From: Xiphophorus maculatus
Taxonomy: Eukaryota > Chordata > Actinopteri > Cyprinodontiformes > Poeciliidae
DNA length: 64,000 bases
NCBI RefSeq assembly: GCF_002775205.1
Contig: NC_036456.1
Span: forward strand, 23,370,968 to 23,434,967
Direction: 5' to 3'
Of the stretch, positions 41,701 to 54,171 are shown one piece after another. Below the pieces are notes generated by a model. It searched no databases, was not told where the DNA came from, and worked only from the letters and a program-made list of their open reading frames with translations. The translations under genes and the position numbers were made by a program. Numbering within the stretch: position 1 is the first letter of the stretch; the number at the start of each line of letters is the position of its first letter.

Positions 41701-44700
41701 ATGCAAATCAGCACTTCTAAAATAGAGCCTAATTTAAAGTTGTTTTTTCTGAAAATGTTGAGTAAAAACTCAGCTGAACAACTTGTGATTGGATTTTTTG
41801 GGCGACAACATGACCGCCTCAGTCGGGTTTAAATTAGTTTGGCGATTATATAACTGCTGTGAAGGACCTCACGGTTACACAGGAGCGATATTGATCCCAG
41901 GGGAATATTTTTAGGTCAACACCAATCAATGTTTTTGTTATTTTGCTCAGTCGATACGAGTTCAACGTTGGCCTCCAGGGATTTGATCCAACTTGTGCTC
42001 TTCCAGTCTCCACTGAGAGCAAATACAGTCTCTGCTGAGCAAACAATCAGGAGCTGCATCTCGTCTTTCTCGGTATTTACTTTTCCTGTAAATACTGGAG
42101 TCATAGGTGAGACTCAGAGATGGTAACATAAACCTCATAAAACACCACCAAACTATCACCTCAAACAGGACACGACCGTTAAACACCGGCTCTCTGTTCG
42201 ATACTTAGTCAGTTTGAAGTCAAATTAAAAGGAAAATATGTTTAAACAATGACATTTTGCTGCTTGTTTAAAGACTAATTTGGGTAAGAAAACAAATCAA
42301 CCAATGAACATTGTTGCGTGCGGTCTCCAGGCAGAGTTTGTCGAATAGTCTTCGGATTTTAAATTGTAGCCATTTTGTTTTTTCACTTTTTATAGGATAT
42401 TTGTGGCATTTGTCTTAATTGAATTTGGCCAAACACTTTAGAAAGTTTAGTGGTTTCCTTCCTTGTCATTGAGCGTGGTATTTATGTTGACTTTCTGACT
42501 TTTTCTGTGAACCTACATCCTTCATGTGGAACAATAAAAAACTGAACTGATTGTTCTTTATTACCCTTTTCCAAATGTTGGTCCGTTTAATGCAGACTAA
42601 AGGTGGCAGGTGTGACTTTAATAACACAACTGTTGCTGGAGTCCTCACCTTCCTAAAATACTGCCATAAAAATGGCTGCTAGAAAAAAGTGTTAAGAGGT
42701 CTGACAATTAAATCTTTAATAATTAGTTATTATCAAGTCCACAGTGAAGAACACAACCATGTACAATTGATTTGTCACAAAATCCTCATGAAATGTATAA
42801 CAGTATATGATCTTAAAATGTGTATCGTAGGCATGTGGAGAAGTCGATAAAAGAAAAACGGCCCAGCAGTCAGCCCTGAGGTTCTCCTTAACTTTAAGGT
42901 GAAAGAATCTGAAATTGTTCTCACACAATTTACTGTAATACAAATAAAGTTATCTCTCCATACTAACTTCTCGTGTCACATGACACATCTGAGAACTTTA
43001 TAACTGACAGCCATTTTGATAGGTATCCATAACTACCTATTATTACAGTTGCTATGACAACTATTAACTGTGTTATGACACGTTCTCTGTCTCATATGGA
43101 TGGATCCTGCCTGCAGTGATTTTATGTATTTTTTTTGCACATTCATCAAGAGTCCTCATGTTTTCTCCTTGTTGGTCTGGAAGACAAGCTCATCTACGCT
43201 TTGTGCTGCAAGATGGCCGTTCAGTGGCGTGGATCACTTCTGGTTCAGACTTGTGGGAACTATGTATACTTTAAATATTCAGTTAAATATTCTAATAAAG
43301 TGTCAACTCATAACAATCAGAGGCGGGCGGAGTACCCAAAGATTGTACTCGAGTAAGAGTAGCACTACTTCAACACCTTTTTATTCATGTAAAAGTAAAA
43401 ATGTATCCGTCCACCTTTAACTTTCCTGAGTCTACCTTGTTTTTAAAATGTCCTCCATCTCACTTGGTTTGAATTATTCCTACAAATGTCAAAACCCCAG
43501 TGAGAGCATTCCTTCAGTTCGCCTGTTTCTGATTAAAGTTTTCCCTCCTAGTCTCTGCCCTCATGTTGCCTGTGTGCTGCACACTTGTTAGGACTTGGTG
43601 CATTTTTCTGGTCCAGCTCACATAGACCTGTTCTTACGTGTCTAAAGCTAAACTTCTGCAGACTCTGTTTGTCTGTGGAAGCCAGTGTCGCTCCGGGATA
43701 TTTTCCGCCTCTCTTTGGTGTTACATCAGGATGTACGGAGTCAGGCCCCAGTCACAAGCTAAACCTCAGATTTAAATCTGAAACAGCTGAGATGTGGTCG
43801 ACAGATTGAATTTTCTCCTCAGACATTTGGGACTGAAAGGTTTTAAAGTCTGATTTCGAGCGAGCAGCTGCAGAATATCGAGCTTATGTTTAGTCTCAGA
43901 ATCATTGCCACCCTGACCTTTGTGCCAAATGATTTGTCTGCAATTGTATTTTAAAACTTCCTCTTTTACTTTAACTTCCTGTCTTGCTATTTATCACCTT
44001 CTTTATTAAAGTATCACTTTGTAGAGTCCAACTCCTTGAGGGTCACGTGATAAAATGAGTTAAATAGGCCTTTAAAAACTCCAGGAATGCATGAAGACGT
44101 TCAACACTGACCTCAGTGATTTGCTCTAAAATGACAGGAGTTTGGCTGTAATTACAGCATCTAAAATGGTTAAATCAGCTCTGGTTAGTCTCAGGTGTTG
44201 ACACAGTTTCAGTTTCTTGATAAATCAGTTTATTCCTGTGGAAAATGTTGGATCCATTCAAGCCTGTTGCTCCTGGTCATTTGCAGACTTTGGTCTGCAC
44301 ACATCATGGAGATCAGGTCAGAGTTCAGCCCATTGTTACATCTTTCTGCAAGCCTGGAAGTTTCTAAATTAAAACTGGAACAACAGGAGACAGAATGAGA
44401 AGTAATTCAACGAGGAAGTCCCCCCTCCGCTCACAAAAAACAGCGTAATAATAATAACATGTTTAGCGAATATTATTTACCTATGTTATTTTTTTATGTT
44501 CCATATATATATTTATACATTAAAATGATGTTCCGTATCTGTATTTTTTTGTTAAACTGGTGTCCCTTATTTATATTTTTGTGTTAAATGGTGTTCCGTA
44601 TCTGTATTTTTTTTGTTAAACTGGTGTTCCTTATTTATATTTTTGTGTTAAATGGTGTTCCGTATCTGTATTTTTTTGTTAAACTGGTGTTCCTTATCTA

Positions 44701-47700
44701 TATTTTTGTTAAACTGGTGTTCCTTATCTATATTTTTGTGTTAAATGGTGTTCCGTATCTGTATTTTTTTGTTAAACTGGTGTTCCTTATCTATATTTTT
44801 GTTAAACTGGTGTTCCTTATCTATATTTTTGTGTTAAATGGTGTTCCGTATCTGTACTTTTTTGTTAAACTGGTGTTCCTTATCTATATTTTTGTGTTAA
44901 ATGGTGTTCCGTATCTGTATTTTTTTGTTAAACTGGTGTTCCTTATCTATATTTTTGCATGAAACTAGTTTTCTGTGCCTGTATTTCTGTGTTTAGCTGG
45001 TTTTCCGTATGTGGAGCGGCGCTGCCTGCGGCAGTCTGACGGGACTCGCTGTAAAACCTGCTGCAGGATTACAGAAATCCTGTGAATCGTCCTCAGAGAG
45101 GCTTACATAATCTCGTGTTGAGGCTGAATCCTGAAGCCGATCGGTCCGCTGGAGTGAAACCAGGCCACTCAGCGCGTCGCCCACCATGTTGGCTCATAAA
45201 GTGTATTTTTAGAGCGGTGGTCGCCATGGCGATGTGGGGATGTGTCAGGCTCAAGCTGCTATTGGATCAGTGAGCGAGGTGATGAATGTAATCTGTGTCC
45301 GATTGATTCAGAGGTGAAGAGGAGAAACGGTGGAAACGTTTCCCAGAGTTTAATGCGCTCGTCAAAATATTCCAGTAATGAAACTATAAACCTGAGATTA
45401 AAACGTTTACACTGTAAAACACACTGAGAGTTCATGGAAATGAATCAGTTTATAATATGAGCGACAAACAACTCAGTATGAATCTGTTTAGTAGAAACTG
45501 GGGTAAAGATTTTAAAATTAAATTCAAAACACCCGCCGATCTCAAACAGATATTAAAGTTTAGACTTTTGTTGTTGATTTTACTTATTTATTAGGAATAT
45601 TTCCACTTTAAAATGTGAATATGGTGAAGTTTCACTGCAGCGCCTGAAGAAACGTCTTTTCTGATCGGTTTCTGCAGCCTGACGTCCAGATTTGGCCGGA
45701 CTGGTGTTGCTGGGTGTCGGCTAGAAAACGTCAACATTTAACAATCACAAGCTGCTGCTACAAAAACATTTATGTGTAGCTGATTAGTCAGATTAGTTTA
45801 TGTTCACAAACATACAAGTGAGATTACAGCTGCTGAGACTAAATGAAGCTAAACTCGGTTTGCTCTTCAGAATCAGTTGTTTATTTAGTTTATTATTACG
45901 AACTGAAGCCTTTCTTGGAGTTTGATGGTTTATATGAACGGCTCATCGCTGAGTTTAAAGGCTCTGGATTCAGTTCACTGTGAAGTTTAAGATGCATTAA
46001 AGGCTTAAAAGTTCATCTTTATTGAACTCAGCTCTGCTTTCATAATCAATCATTTTATCCTCCAACAAAGAGCTGGTAGTTATTACCCACAATTTGAACT
46101 CAAGCTGAGTTGGGTAAAAAAATAAAACTTTAAATATTTCTGTTCCTCACTCATCAGAATCTGAATAAACTTTTTTTATTTGAGTTGAATCTGTTAACTG
46201 GCAGCACTAAAAAAAAACACCTAAAAAATAAAATCAGCTGCTGTTCTTGAACTTTTTGGATTACAAGGAAAAGCTTGGTCTCTTTAGAAAGATATTTTTA
46301 TTTTCATAGATGCAGCCAAACATGTTTCATCTGTAATTAATATGTAGTTATTATGTTTGTATCACAAAAAAACTCTTTTTTTTCTTAATTTTTATGAAAC
46401 TAGACATGAAGTGTTAAAGGTATAGACTGGAAAATAAAATAAAACAGAATGTAAAGCCTTTACCATTCATGTTTCAAGCTATTAAAATAAATATAAGAAA
46501 AAATGGAAGTAAAGAACAATTTAGTTCCTTTTTTAAAGTAAGAAAATATTTTATTGCTTAAAATGCAAAACAGTTCAAACATCACCTTAGTCTCAAGTTT
46601 TAAAAAAAAGTGTTTTTAAGGTATTAGTAAATATTTTTATATTATACTTCACTTTTGGTCTCAAATTTAAATTGTGAAAAAGTTTTTATAACATTTCTAA
46701 TCTAATCTTCCACGACCTTTCAGAATAAAACCAACAGGAAGTGACCGAGCGTTTCCTTCTCTCAGGTACAGGCGAGGTGGTCGTCATCATGATCCCGGAG
46801 CCGAAGGGTCGGGAGGTCGTGTCGCTGCTGGAGCGCAACATCACGGTTACCATGACGATCACCATCGGCACCAGGAACCTGCAGAAGTATGTGAGCAGGA
46901 CGTCGGTGGTGTTCGTCTCCATCTCCTTCATCGTGCTGATGATCATCTCCCTCGCCTGGCTCGTCTTCTACTACATCCAGAGGTTCAGATACGCCAACGC
47001 GCGCGACCGGAACCAGGTAACGGGTTTATAATTAATCACAGCCAACAAAACAACCAGAACCGAACTTCAGAAAATGCCTTTATCTCCAATACATAAAAAC
47101 TGTCAATAATGGGGAAAAACTATAACAAACTGGGACCATCTGGTCTGTTTATGAAATTAAAATATACTGAAATCAGAGATATAAAGACATTAGTTTTGTG
47201 TTTATGAATCTATCGCCTTTTCAAACTTTTGTGAAATGAAGTTTTTTGAGTTATTTTTTCTCACGCAAGCAATTTATGTCAACTATCGGTAAATTTGGCT
47301 CTTCCTCACAAAATGGCGACAGCAAACGTTGAGATAAAGCACCAGTCAGATATTTTATTATTTATTACCCAAACAAAGTAAACATAATTATAATACAATA
47401 CTTGGGTTAACTTTTAGATCCAAACTTCAAGAAGAGTAAGAAAACTAAAACTAAACAAACTAAATATTTAACTAATAAAAACAAACACCCTCCAAGAACT
47501 AACTAAAACTGAAACAAACAAAAAGTCACAATGAAATAAAACTAAACTATAATGAAAAACCCTGGTTTGCACAGAACCAGAAAACGGGTCAACAGAACCT
47601 CAGAGTTCCCACAACACAGCCAACCAAGTGTTGAATAAACAGTTTCATCCTCTAACGATGGGAAACAGTTAATCCTCGACGTCGTTCTCTCTCCCGTTTC

Positions 47701-50700
47701 CCGTCTGCAGCGTCGTCTTGGCGACGCGGCGAAGAAGGCCATCAGCAAACTTCAGGTTCGCACCATCAGGAAGGGCGACCAGGAGACGGAGGCCGACTTC
47801 GACAACTGCGCCGTCTGCATCGAAGGCTACAGGCCCAACGATGTGGTCCGCATCCTGCCCTGCAGGTAGAAACTCAAACTTCCTTCCTTCAAATAAGAAA
47901 TGCTGGAAAAGACTTTTAACTGAATGAAGTCTGAGTATTACGATCCTCTACAAGGAGCTGCGTTGGTTGTTTGAAGCTTCAGGATGGATCAAGTTGGTCA
48001 GAAGTGAAGATGTTTTCAACCCAGAGGATGTTTTTAAAACCTCGTGTGACAAAAACTAACTCAAAGGGGACGTACAGTATTTAGCAAAATTCACGTTTTT
48101 ATGCTTCCATTTGGGTCTCAACTGCCTTAAAAACAGCTTAAGCGCTTAAAAAAAACACCCAGCTGGGTTTTGGTACAAGTTCATATTTTTTGGTGGCTGG
48201 AAAATGAGCAGTTTCAAATGTTACAAATCAGCAGGTACTGCACCGTTACCCAGCATGTATTTATTTATTTATTTCGGTCATCTTTAGAGTTTCAATACAA
48301 GTTAAAAATAAAAAACACACATTACTGACAAAAGAAACAACTGAAAGAAAACAGTAAAAACAAGAGTTTTGTCATCATCTGGAAACCATTGTTGGTTGTG
48401 CAGAAGGCTCTACTAATGCTTTTCAGATATATATGGTTGTATAACTGCATTTGTTTGCAGCCATTTTCACATGCGAATGTAAACGCTGAATTGGGGGAGA
48501 GTAACTATCACATAAAAATGTAAATACTTAGAAGAACCAAATGATTCATTGATGTTTTCTACCTTTATATTTGTTATTTGGTGTCGGTTCTGGTTCTGTT
48601 GGGCTCAACAGAAACTCTTACACCCGACTTAAAGCAACCAGCTGCGATGTGGGAATCCCGAGGCGTTCCCAGTCCAGATGTGATCTCTGTGGTCCGTCTC
48701 CACCCAGAGCAAACAGCCGGTTGGACGTCCAGGCAGCCGACCAGAACCCAGAACGTCCAGGAACATTTCGCTCCGACTTCTCTCCCATCTGCTCAGACAA
48801 TCCCACCGACGACGACAGAAAACTTTCTTTAAAGCTCTAAATAAAATCGCTTTGGTCACAGAGAGATCAGGAAACGATCTTCTGATGTAGTTGGGTCAGG
48901 GTTAAAGGTCACAGATCAGCAGTGGAGCTGCGTTAAATATTTGAAATCTAAATTTCATTTAGGTGATTTTCACGTTTTTGAAAAAGCTTGACAAGCAAAT
49001 TGTTCAGTTTATAATAAAGTTCAGTTTAACGTTTGATTAAGTTTGGAAATTCATCCCTTCACTTTAACACAATTTGTTTTTATTGTTTCAATGTCATGAA
49101 TATTTATTATTCTTAACGGCTCAATGACTTATTGACCTGCTCAATTCAGATGAAGGTTGGCTTATATTTTATACTTTAAACAATGTTCTTGAAATTGAAT
49201 TAAATTATTGTTTTGTTGTCAGATCAGTCGATTACGACAGCAAGACATTTTTGATGGGGAAAAAAGGAGAAAACTTCAGCCAACAAACTCAAATTTTGAG
49301 AGTAATCTGGTAAATTATTTAGAAAAAACAAGAGTTTTTTTAGAGTTTGAAAAGTTGAAAATTTGTTAGAATAAAACTCAAAAACGTGGAAATTCCTGAC
49401 GCTTAAAGGTTGACAGTTTTACACTTTTGAACATTTTCAAAAGTTAAACATTTTTGATTTTTGAAAATCAGAAAATTGAAAATTATTTCTGAAGTGTTTT
49501 CTTTTTTATTTCCTATTTTTCAATCTCAGAAATATTCTTTGAGATTTTTTTAATCTATTTTGGCTCTAATGCATCGTTTTAATCTGAGTGAGAAAAAATT
49601 TCAAAACAAATTTAGTTTTATCTTGTCCTGCTGTAAAATGTAGAATATTATCACCAGACATTAATACAGTATAAATATCTTTTATAATAGTGAATTTGGT
49701 TAATTTGTGTTTTCTTTCCAAAGTGCTGGAAAAGTTTGAATCCGTACCTTGAAAGTTTTTGAGAAGTGCTTGAATTTTCCTGTTTTCTCAGACATCTGTT
49801 CCATAAGAGCTGCGTGGATCCGTGGCTGCTGGACCATCGTACGTGTCCGATGTGTAAGATGAACATCCTGAAGGCCCTGGGCATCGCTGTGAGTCCGGCT
49901 CCTCTCCGCTCGCTCCGGTTCTGGTTCTGTTCTCATTTCAAGGTTTGACCGTTTCCGTTTTCCTCCCAGCTGAATGCCGACTGCCTGGACGACCTCCCGC
50001 TGGACTATGACCTGGCGCTGGGCGGCGTGGGGATGGGCGGAGTCGGCGCCCTGGCGCTGGAGGCTGGGGCGTCCAGCGACGGGACGCTGAGCGAGGGCGG
50101 GTCCTCGGTGGTTCTGGACCCCGGCGTCAGGCGGGTCGGGCTCCCGCAGGACTACCAGGACCCCGACCCGCTCAGAGACAGCCCCGTGACGGCCACCACC
50201 GACACCCACACAGGTTGGACTCTCACTCTGCTGGGCGTTAGTCAGAGTTACACTGACACCCGGTGGCGGTTCTGAGGCATTACAGAATCAGAACCCAGTT
50301 CATTGTGCAAGAGAGAAAATTTAAATGCTCTCAAAGGCAAGTCAAATAAATAAAATAAAAAATTTGCATGTCTCAATAAATATAAAAAATACAGTAGGAA
50401 CACAAACAACTGGGAAGTTAAGAAAAAATAAATAAATGTTGATCAAGTTTTAGATGAATTATCTGTGTTCAGGGAAACAAGAGCTTAAACATAGAAGCTG
50501 TTTTTAGTTGCTTTACTCCAGGTAGCAACAGAAGCTACTTACTTTAGCTTCTGTTAAATACCTTATTGATAGAGGTGCACCGATTTATAGGCCAGCCGAT
50601 TTCCTTAATTTTTTGAGATTGATGATCGGCCGATTTTTACTTATGAAGCTGATTTTATCCACTGATTTTATCTCTTGGCAAAGATCTAAGAATCAACCAC

Positions 50701-51246
50701 TGTGGTCTTTTGCTCTTTGTTGAGAGGTTTTGACTGACCACCAAGTTCTGTCTGCACGTTTATAATTAACAATAGTGACAATAGTGTTGCCAACAACTTT
50801 CTTGCTATATTGAGCAACATTTCCGACAAAAAAAAAAAAAGGCAGTCGGCAGGATAAGCTTTTTAAAAGATGAGCTTTTTAAAAGATTGGTAACAGGCTG
50901 GAAAACTGCAGTCGGTGCAGCGATACTTATTAATGTAGCTCTATAGCTTTAGCGTCAGTTTTTGCTAAATGCTGTTGTTTTAGCGCTTTAGCATTAGCTT
51001 CTGCTATACACTATGTTTGTTTAGCGTCAGCAGGACAAATGTTTATGGTTAGTGCAGCTAATGTTTTGGCTAGCGGTACCACTGCTGGTTCTGGTGCTGA
51101 CTTCATCTTCATCTCCTCGTCTTCCAGGTGAGCTGCAGCCGATGGCGAGCAGCGCCTCTGTGGCATCGCTGGTCATCGCCGTGGAAACCGGCCTGTCGGA
51201 TGAGGAGGGGTCCATGGATCGACCTCATATGGGTGCCAAATCCTGA
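35266..51246 (+). CDS. rnf150: RNF150, PA-TM-RING E3 ubiquitin ligase (six coding exons)
   Basis: Exons 35266-35725, 46766-47016, 47711-47865, 49792-49888, 49970-50213 and 51128-51246 join in frame with GT/AG borders to 441 residues (human RNF150 is close to this length). In order: signal/leader segment ([17 protein letters not shown], about 16-32), luminal PA domain (about 70-190) with N-glycosylation sequons at N46, N116, N130, N145 and N178, a transmembrane helix (about 199-224), and a RING-H2 with C270, C273, C288, H290, H293, C296, C307, C310. The Goliath/GRAIL-type family ubiquitinates membrane proteins in endosomes. The N-terminal [20 protein letters not shown] and [19 protein letters not shown] stretches are signature RNF150 sequence. 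Paralogue a or b cannot be decided here. Intron 1 is about 11 kb. The gene is on the opposite strand to the TRIM cluster. Confidence 0.96.
35870..36250. repeat. A-rich degenerate intronic repeat
   Basis: Repeats of the form gtttgaaaag-t-gaaaatttgc alternating with ctagaaaaa. Related stretches lie at 49250-49560 and 53930-54170. The period is irregular. Confidence 0.5.
36487..36700 (+). mobile_element. tRNA-derived SINE
   Basis: gtggcgtagtggttagcgc fits a pol III A box and gggttcgactccc (about 36565) the B box, at tRNA-like spacing. A tRNA-unrelated tail follows. It lies in the sense strand of RNF150 intron 1. Confidence 0.75.
36705..36905. mobile_element. MITE-like fish repeat
   Basis: Opens with gaccgatatcgatatctga and closes near ccgatgttagtgctgatgc, phrases typical of hAT-like MITEs in fish. 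No target duplication is clear. Confidence 0.4.
36955..37200 (-). mobile_element. Diverged copy of the 2386-2825 MITE (inverted)
   Basis: The minus strand shares the atgatttat, accaaaaactgga and ggtctcaac segments with the interior of 2386-2825. Confidence 0.6.
37230..37450. other. CG-rich island in intron 1
   Basis: Locally rich in CpG, with the palindromes GTTACGTAAC and CAGCTGTC-tgtcc-GACAGCTG near 37344-37395. It could be an alternative promoter or enhancer; no exon could be supported. Confidence 0.35.
38825..39130 (+). mobile_element. Diverged copy of the 2386-2825 MITE
   Basis: Shares catgatttattgttttt, tctggtctcaact and cagtgttaaatgttcatta stretches with 2454-2680, in the same orientation. 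Confidence 0.65.
41268..41360. repeat. Short interspersed repeat piece
   Basis: cagggttcctgcaggttcc ... aagacttcttaagacctttg is typical of an abundant fish repeat; a related inverted piece appears near 61030-61160. Confidence 0.4.
43318..43410 (+). repeat. Piece of the actcaagtaagagta repeat
   Basis: ggagtacccaaagattgtac and gagtaagagtagcactactt match the repeat inserted at 31980-32240. Confidence 0.6.
44529..44960. repeat. About 30-bp AT-rich minisatellite
   Basis: Units alternate between gttaaactggtgttccttat- and gttaaatggtgttccgtatc- types, each about 30 bp. The open frame through it is an artefact of the repeat. Confidence 0.9.
46766..47016 (+). CDS. rnf150: RNF150 coding exon 2
   Basis: Acceptor ctctcag, donor after aaccag. 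Codes the end of the PA domain ([16 protein letters not shown]), the transmembrane helix and the [12 protein letters not shown] stop-transfer region. Confidence 0.95.
47711..47865 (+). CDS. rnf150: RNF150 coding exon 3
   Basis: Acceptor gtctgcag, donor after tgcag. Codes [19 protein letters not shown] and the first half of the RING (CAVC to ILPC). Confidence 0.95.
49250..49560. repeat. A-rich degenerate repeat in RNF150 intron 3
   Basis: gtttgaaaagttgaaaatttg and flanking aaaaacaagag blocks recall the repeat at 35870-36250. Confidence 0.45.
49792..49888 (+). CDS. rnf150: RNF150 coding exon 4
   Basis: Acceptor ttttctcag, donor gtgagt. Codes the second half of the RING ([21 protein letters not shown]) and [11 protein letters not shown]. 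Confidence 0.95.
49970..50213 (+). CDS. rnf150: RNF150 coding exon 5
   Basis: Acceptor ttcctcccag, donor after cacacag. Codes [10 protein letters not shown] and a glycine-rich, low-complexity cytosolic stretch of about 80 residues that is more GC-rich than the rest. Confidence 0.9.
50571..50930. mobile_element. hAT-like MITE in RNF150 intron 5
   Basis: Left end gaggtgcaccgatttat and right end gtcggtgcagcgatac are roughly inverted; ggccgattttt is typical of this fish repeat. Confidence 0.5.
51128..51246 (+). CDS. rnf150: RNF150 coding exon 6
   Basis: Acceptor gtcttccag. Codes [26 protein letters not shown] and the C-terminus GAKS, with stop at 51244-51246. The family's usual VETGLSD-like end is recognisable. 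Confidence 0.92.
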
Positions 51247-53720
51247 GAACAGCCCAGCAGAACCGAGCCAGAACCAGGCCAAAATAAACAGGACCTCATT
51301 GAACCAGAAGGTCCAGAGAGACTAGAACCATCTGACATAAACGTGCTAACAGCCTGGTTCTGGATTAGGCCCGTCTGGTCCAGAACCACGAGGCTCGACT
51401 GGGATGGATTCTTGGAGCGGACCCGCTCAAAGGAAGCGGACGTGTTTCAGTTTTCACCTTTGATCGTTCTTGGTTCTTCATCCCGACTCCGCCTGGTTCC
51501 GTCCCCAGATGATCCAGTTGGTTCCGTCAGCAGAACCCAATCATTCCTGACAGAACCCATCCGTCTGGTTTCTCCAGAGTTCTTTCACAACGAGTCTCTC
51601 CTTGCTCTGGTTCTGGTTCTCCAGATTCGGACCGCCTCTCTCTGACATTTTGCATCGTCTGACTGAAAGACTTTGATCTCAATCGGACTCTGATCGACCC
51701 GGCAGTATTACTCCTGCAGTATTGAAGACCCGCCTCCTTCGTTCGGGTCAGTTTGCTCCTTGACCTCTGACCTTTTCTGAGTTCCGGTTTCAATTCTTCC
51801 TCTGTCGTTTCTGGAGCGATGTAGGAATCAACAAAGTTTTATTTAAAACCTGAAGCACAGATGAAAGGAAGAAGAAGAAGATGCTGCCTGGATCTCTAAA
51901 TCGGTACCAGAACCAAACCTGGAGCAAACGTTGAGTTTCTCAACTCTCCATCTCCTTTAAACTTCGGTTTCCACCACAGGAACTCTTGGTGCTTTTGGAC
52001 CACAGCAGGTTTCCTTTGGAGCCAAAATCCCGTCGGGTTTCGGGTTCGATCTCATTGGAAATTCCTCATAGAACCCGTTTGACGTCCTGTTGGACCGCCG
52101 TGGATTTCCTGTAGTTTCTGGAGCAAATTCCACCTCGTTTTGTTCAAACCAGTTCTTTACTATTTGAATATTCAAATAATTAGTCAAACATTTAAGATGT
52201 GATGCAGAAATCTGTGATTATTTGAGCCATTTTTCATCCCATCAGCTCCTCTGATGCTTCGTGTTTATTAGCAAAACATTAAATCTGCAGAAATGTAACA
52301 GAAAACGATGAGGCAAGATAAATATCTAAAACCTGCCAGTTTCCTAAAGAGTTTATCTCATTAAAAACAGTTTAACTTTTAACATGCTTTAGGTGACCAG
52401 CACCAATAGATAACTGGCTTAACGAGCCTAAAGTTGATAAATTAGCTGATATTTGTGATAAATTTCTGATAGTCCTCTTGTTGATCAAATCTGTCTAAAA
52501 TATAACTCTGGAATTTATTGGTAAAACGTAAAAGATGCTCAGATTGTTGGGAAAATGTCAAAATTTGTTAAATCCACAGAATATTAAGAATATTCTATAT
52601 TAAGAATAATATATTAAGAGTAATCTATAATACTGTTGGTTTTTAGGTACACAGGAATTTTTTTAATGTAGTTCCTTGATTTAAAGGTTCCAGTTCTCTG
52701 ATCAATTAAATCAGTTTTGCAATAAATTAACATTTTTCTGAGGTTTTCTGCTGAATTGTTTCTTGTTTTTATGGTACGAACCGGTTGCAGCTTGGAGGAT
52801 TAAACAAAACAGCAGCGAGAACTTTTAATTTAATAAGTTATTCTTTCTAATAAAGAATAATTTTAATCCCTTTCCGGGTCTTTTGAGCGCAATGCTAACG
52901 TTGAGCGTAATGCTAACGTTTAGCGTAATGCTAACGACGGGATCTTCCTCGGTGAATTGCCGGGGTAATTTAGCGGTACCTCTCCAGAACCGTGTGGTCC
53001 AAAAGCACCTTCAGCTTTGCCTTGCTCTTCTCGCTCAACGCGCCTGCGCCGTCATCCTGCTGCCTTTTTCTACCTTTCACTTCCGACAATCTGCTGGTCT
53101 GGACCGCCGCCGCGTTATTCCCCCCCAGAAACACGGACTGCGAGTGAAAGGTTCCCGGTTCTGCCTCGACCCGTTCCTCGTCCTGTAAATATGAAACGGG
53201 TTCACCTCGCTGTTTGTTCGCTCCGGACGTTTTCGACGAGAAAGAAAAAGATTGTCGTCTATTTTGATACCAGAGGAGACGTTTATTTTTGTAACGAAGC
53301 AGCAGAGACTGATTTATCCGCGCCGTCCGACCCGCCAGCAGCCCGGATGGTTCTGATCGGGCTGGTTTAGATGTTCAGTATTTGTGTAATTGTACATAAA
53401 AGCTTGTTGTTGTTTTTATTTCCAGAGCTTGTTTGGTTGAAACCTGAGAGAACTGAGCTCACCTTCATGGAGGGAAACGAAGAAGCGACTTCAGCGGAAA
53501 CAGTTTCCTTTCGTATTTGTCTGTTTTCCCGTCTCAGTGCTTCTGTTTCCTGTGGGTTCGGTTCCTCTCAGACTCTTTCTGGACTTCTTTCTTTGCTTCA
53601 GCGGGTTCCCGTTGTAAACACTAAGTAATTTATACTCTGTGAAATCAGAGAGCTTGTAAGAAATGACGAATTTGTACGAATTGTCTTGGACAATTTTCAG
53701 CGAGAAATGTTTTAATTAAA
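51247..53720 (+). other. rnf150: RNF150 3' untranslated region (probable)
   Basis: There is no coding content. ATTAAA at 53715-53720 is the best polyadenylation signal before the next gene. Three 18-bp direct repeats (gagcgtaatgctaacgtt) lie at about 52885-52938, and a CG-rich patch at 53030-53350. Transcript length is inferred. Confidence 0.45.
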
Positions 53721-53929
53721 GTCACCTGCTTTGTGTTGTGAGTTTCCTCCTTTACAGAGTTTTTATTCCGTTTCCTCATATTTTTATTTTTTATTTTTAG
53801 GGAAAATTAAAGAAAGTAGAGTTTTAAAATGTCACCTAGAATAGAAATAATGTTTATTTAAATTGAGTTATACAGGTTCACACAAAAGATTGAAAAGTCC
53901 TAAAATATATAACAAACATTTATATTAAT

Positions 53930-54170
53930 AATATTTTTACAATATGACTAAAAAATTCTGTCATCAAAAATACCTGAATCCAAAGTTTAAAAAGCTGAAA
54001 ATTTGCAAAAATAAAAACAGAAAAGTCAGATTTTTAGATTAATGTCAGAAATTTCCATGAAAAGAACTTTGACATTTCTGGGTTTCAAATGTCAAAAATT
54101 TCCTACAAAAAACTCAAAACTTTCTAGAAAGAGTTTGGAAATTTCAGAAAATTTCCAAAAGTAGATTTTT
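53930..54170. repeat. A-rich degenerate repeat, third location
   Basis: Contains aaaagctgaaaatttgcaaa and repeated gaaatttcc blocks, like those at 35870 and 49250. Confidence 0.45.
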
Positions 54171-54171
54171 T

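Larger units (their letters stand above)
35726..46765 (+). other. rnf150: RNF150 intron 1
   Basis: About 11 kb without coding content. Contents: A-rich repeat (35870-36250), tRNA-type SINE (36487-36700), MITE-like pieces (36705-36905, 36955-37200, 38825-39130), a CG-rich island (37230-37450), a repeat near 41268-41360, a piece of the actcaagtaagagta repeat (43318-43410), a 30-bp minisatellite (44529-44960), and a second CG-rich patch (45005-45260). Confidence 0.75.

Noticed and set aside
44588-44962. A 124-codon hydrophobic open frame in RNF150 intron 1
   Set aside because: It is produced by the 30-bp minisatellite, whose period is a multiple of three.
48571-48859. Overlapping frames on both strands in RNF150 intron 3
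   Set aside because: Balanced composition leaves frames open by chance; no domain and no splice sites that would add it to RNF150.
53017-53370. A 117-codon frame in the RNF150 3' region
   Set aside because: No domain, not linked by splice sites; it lies in a CG-rich part of the likely 3' untranslated region.
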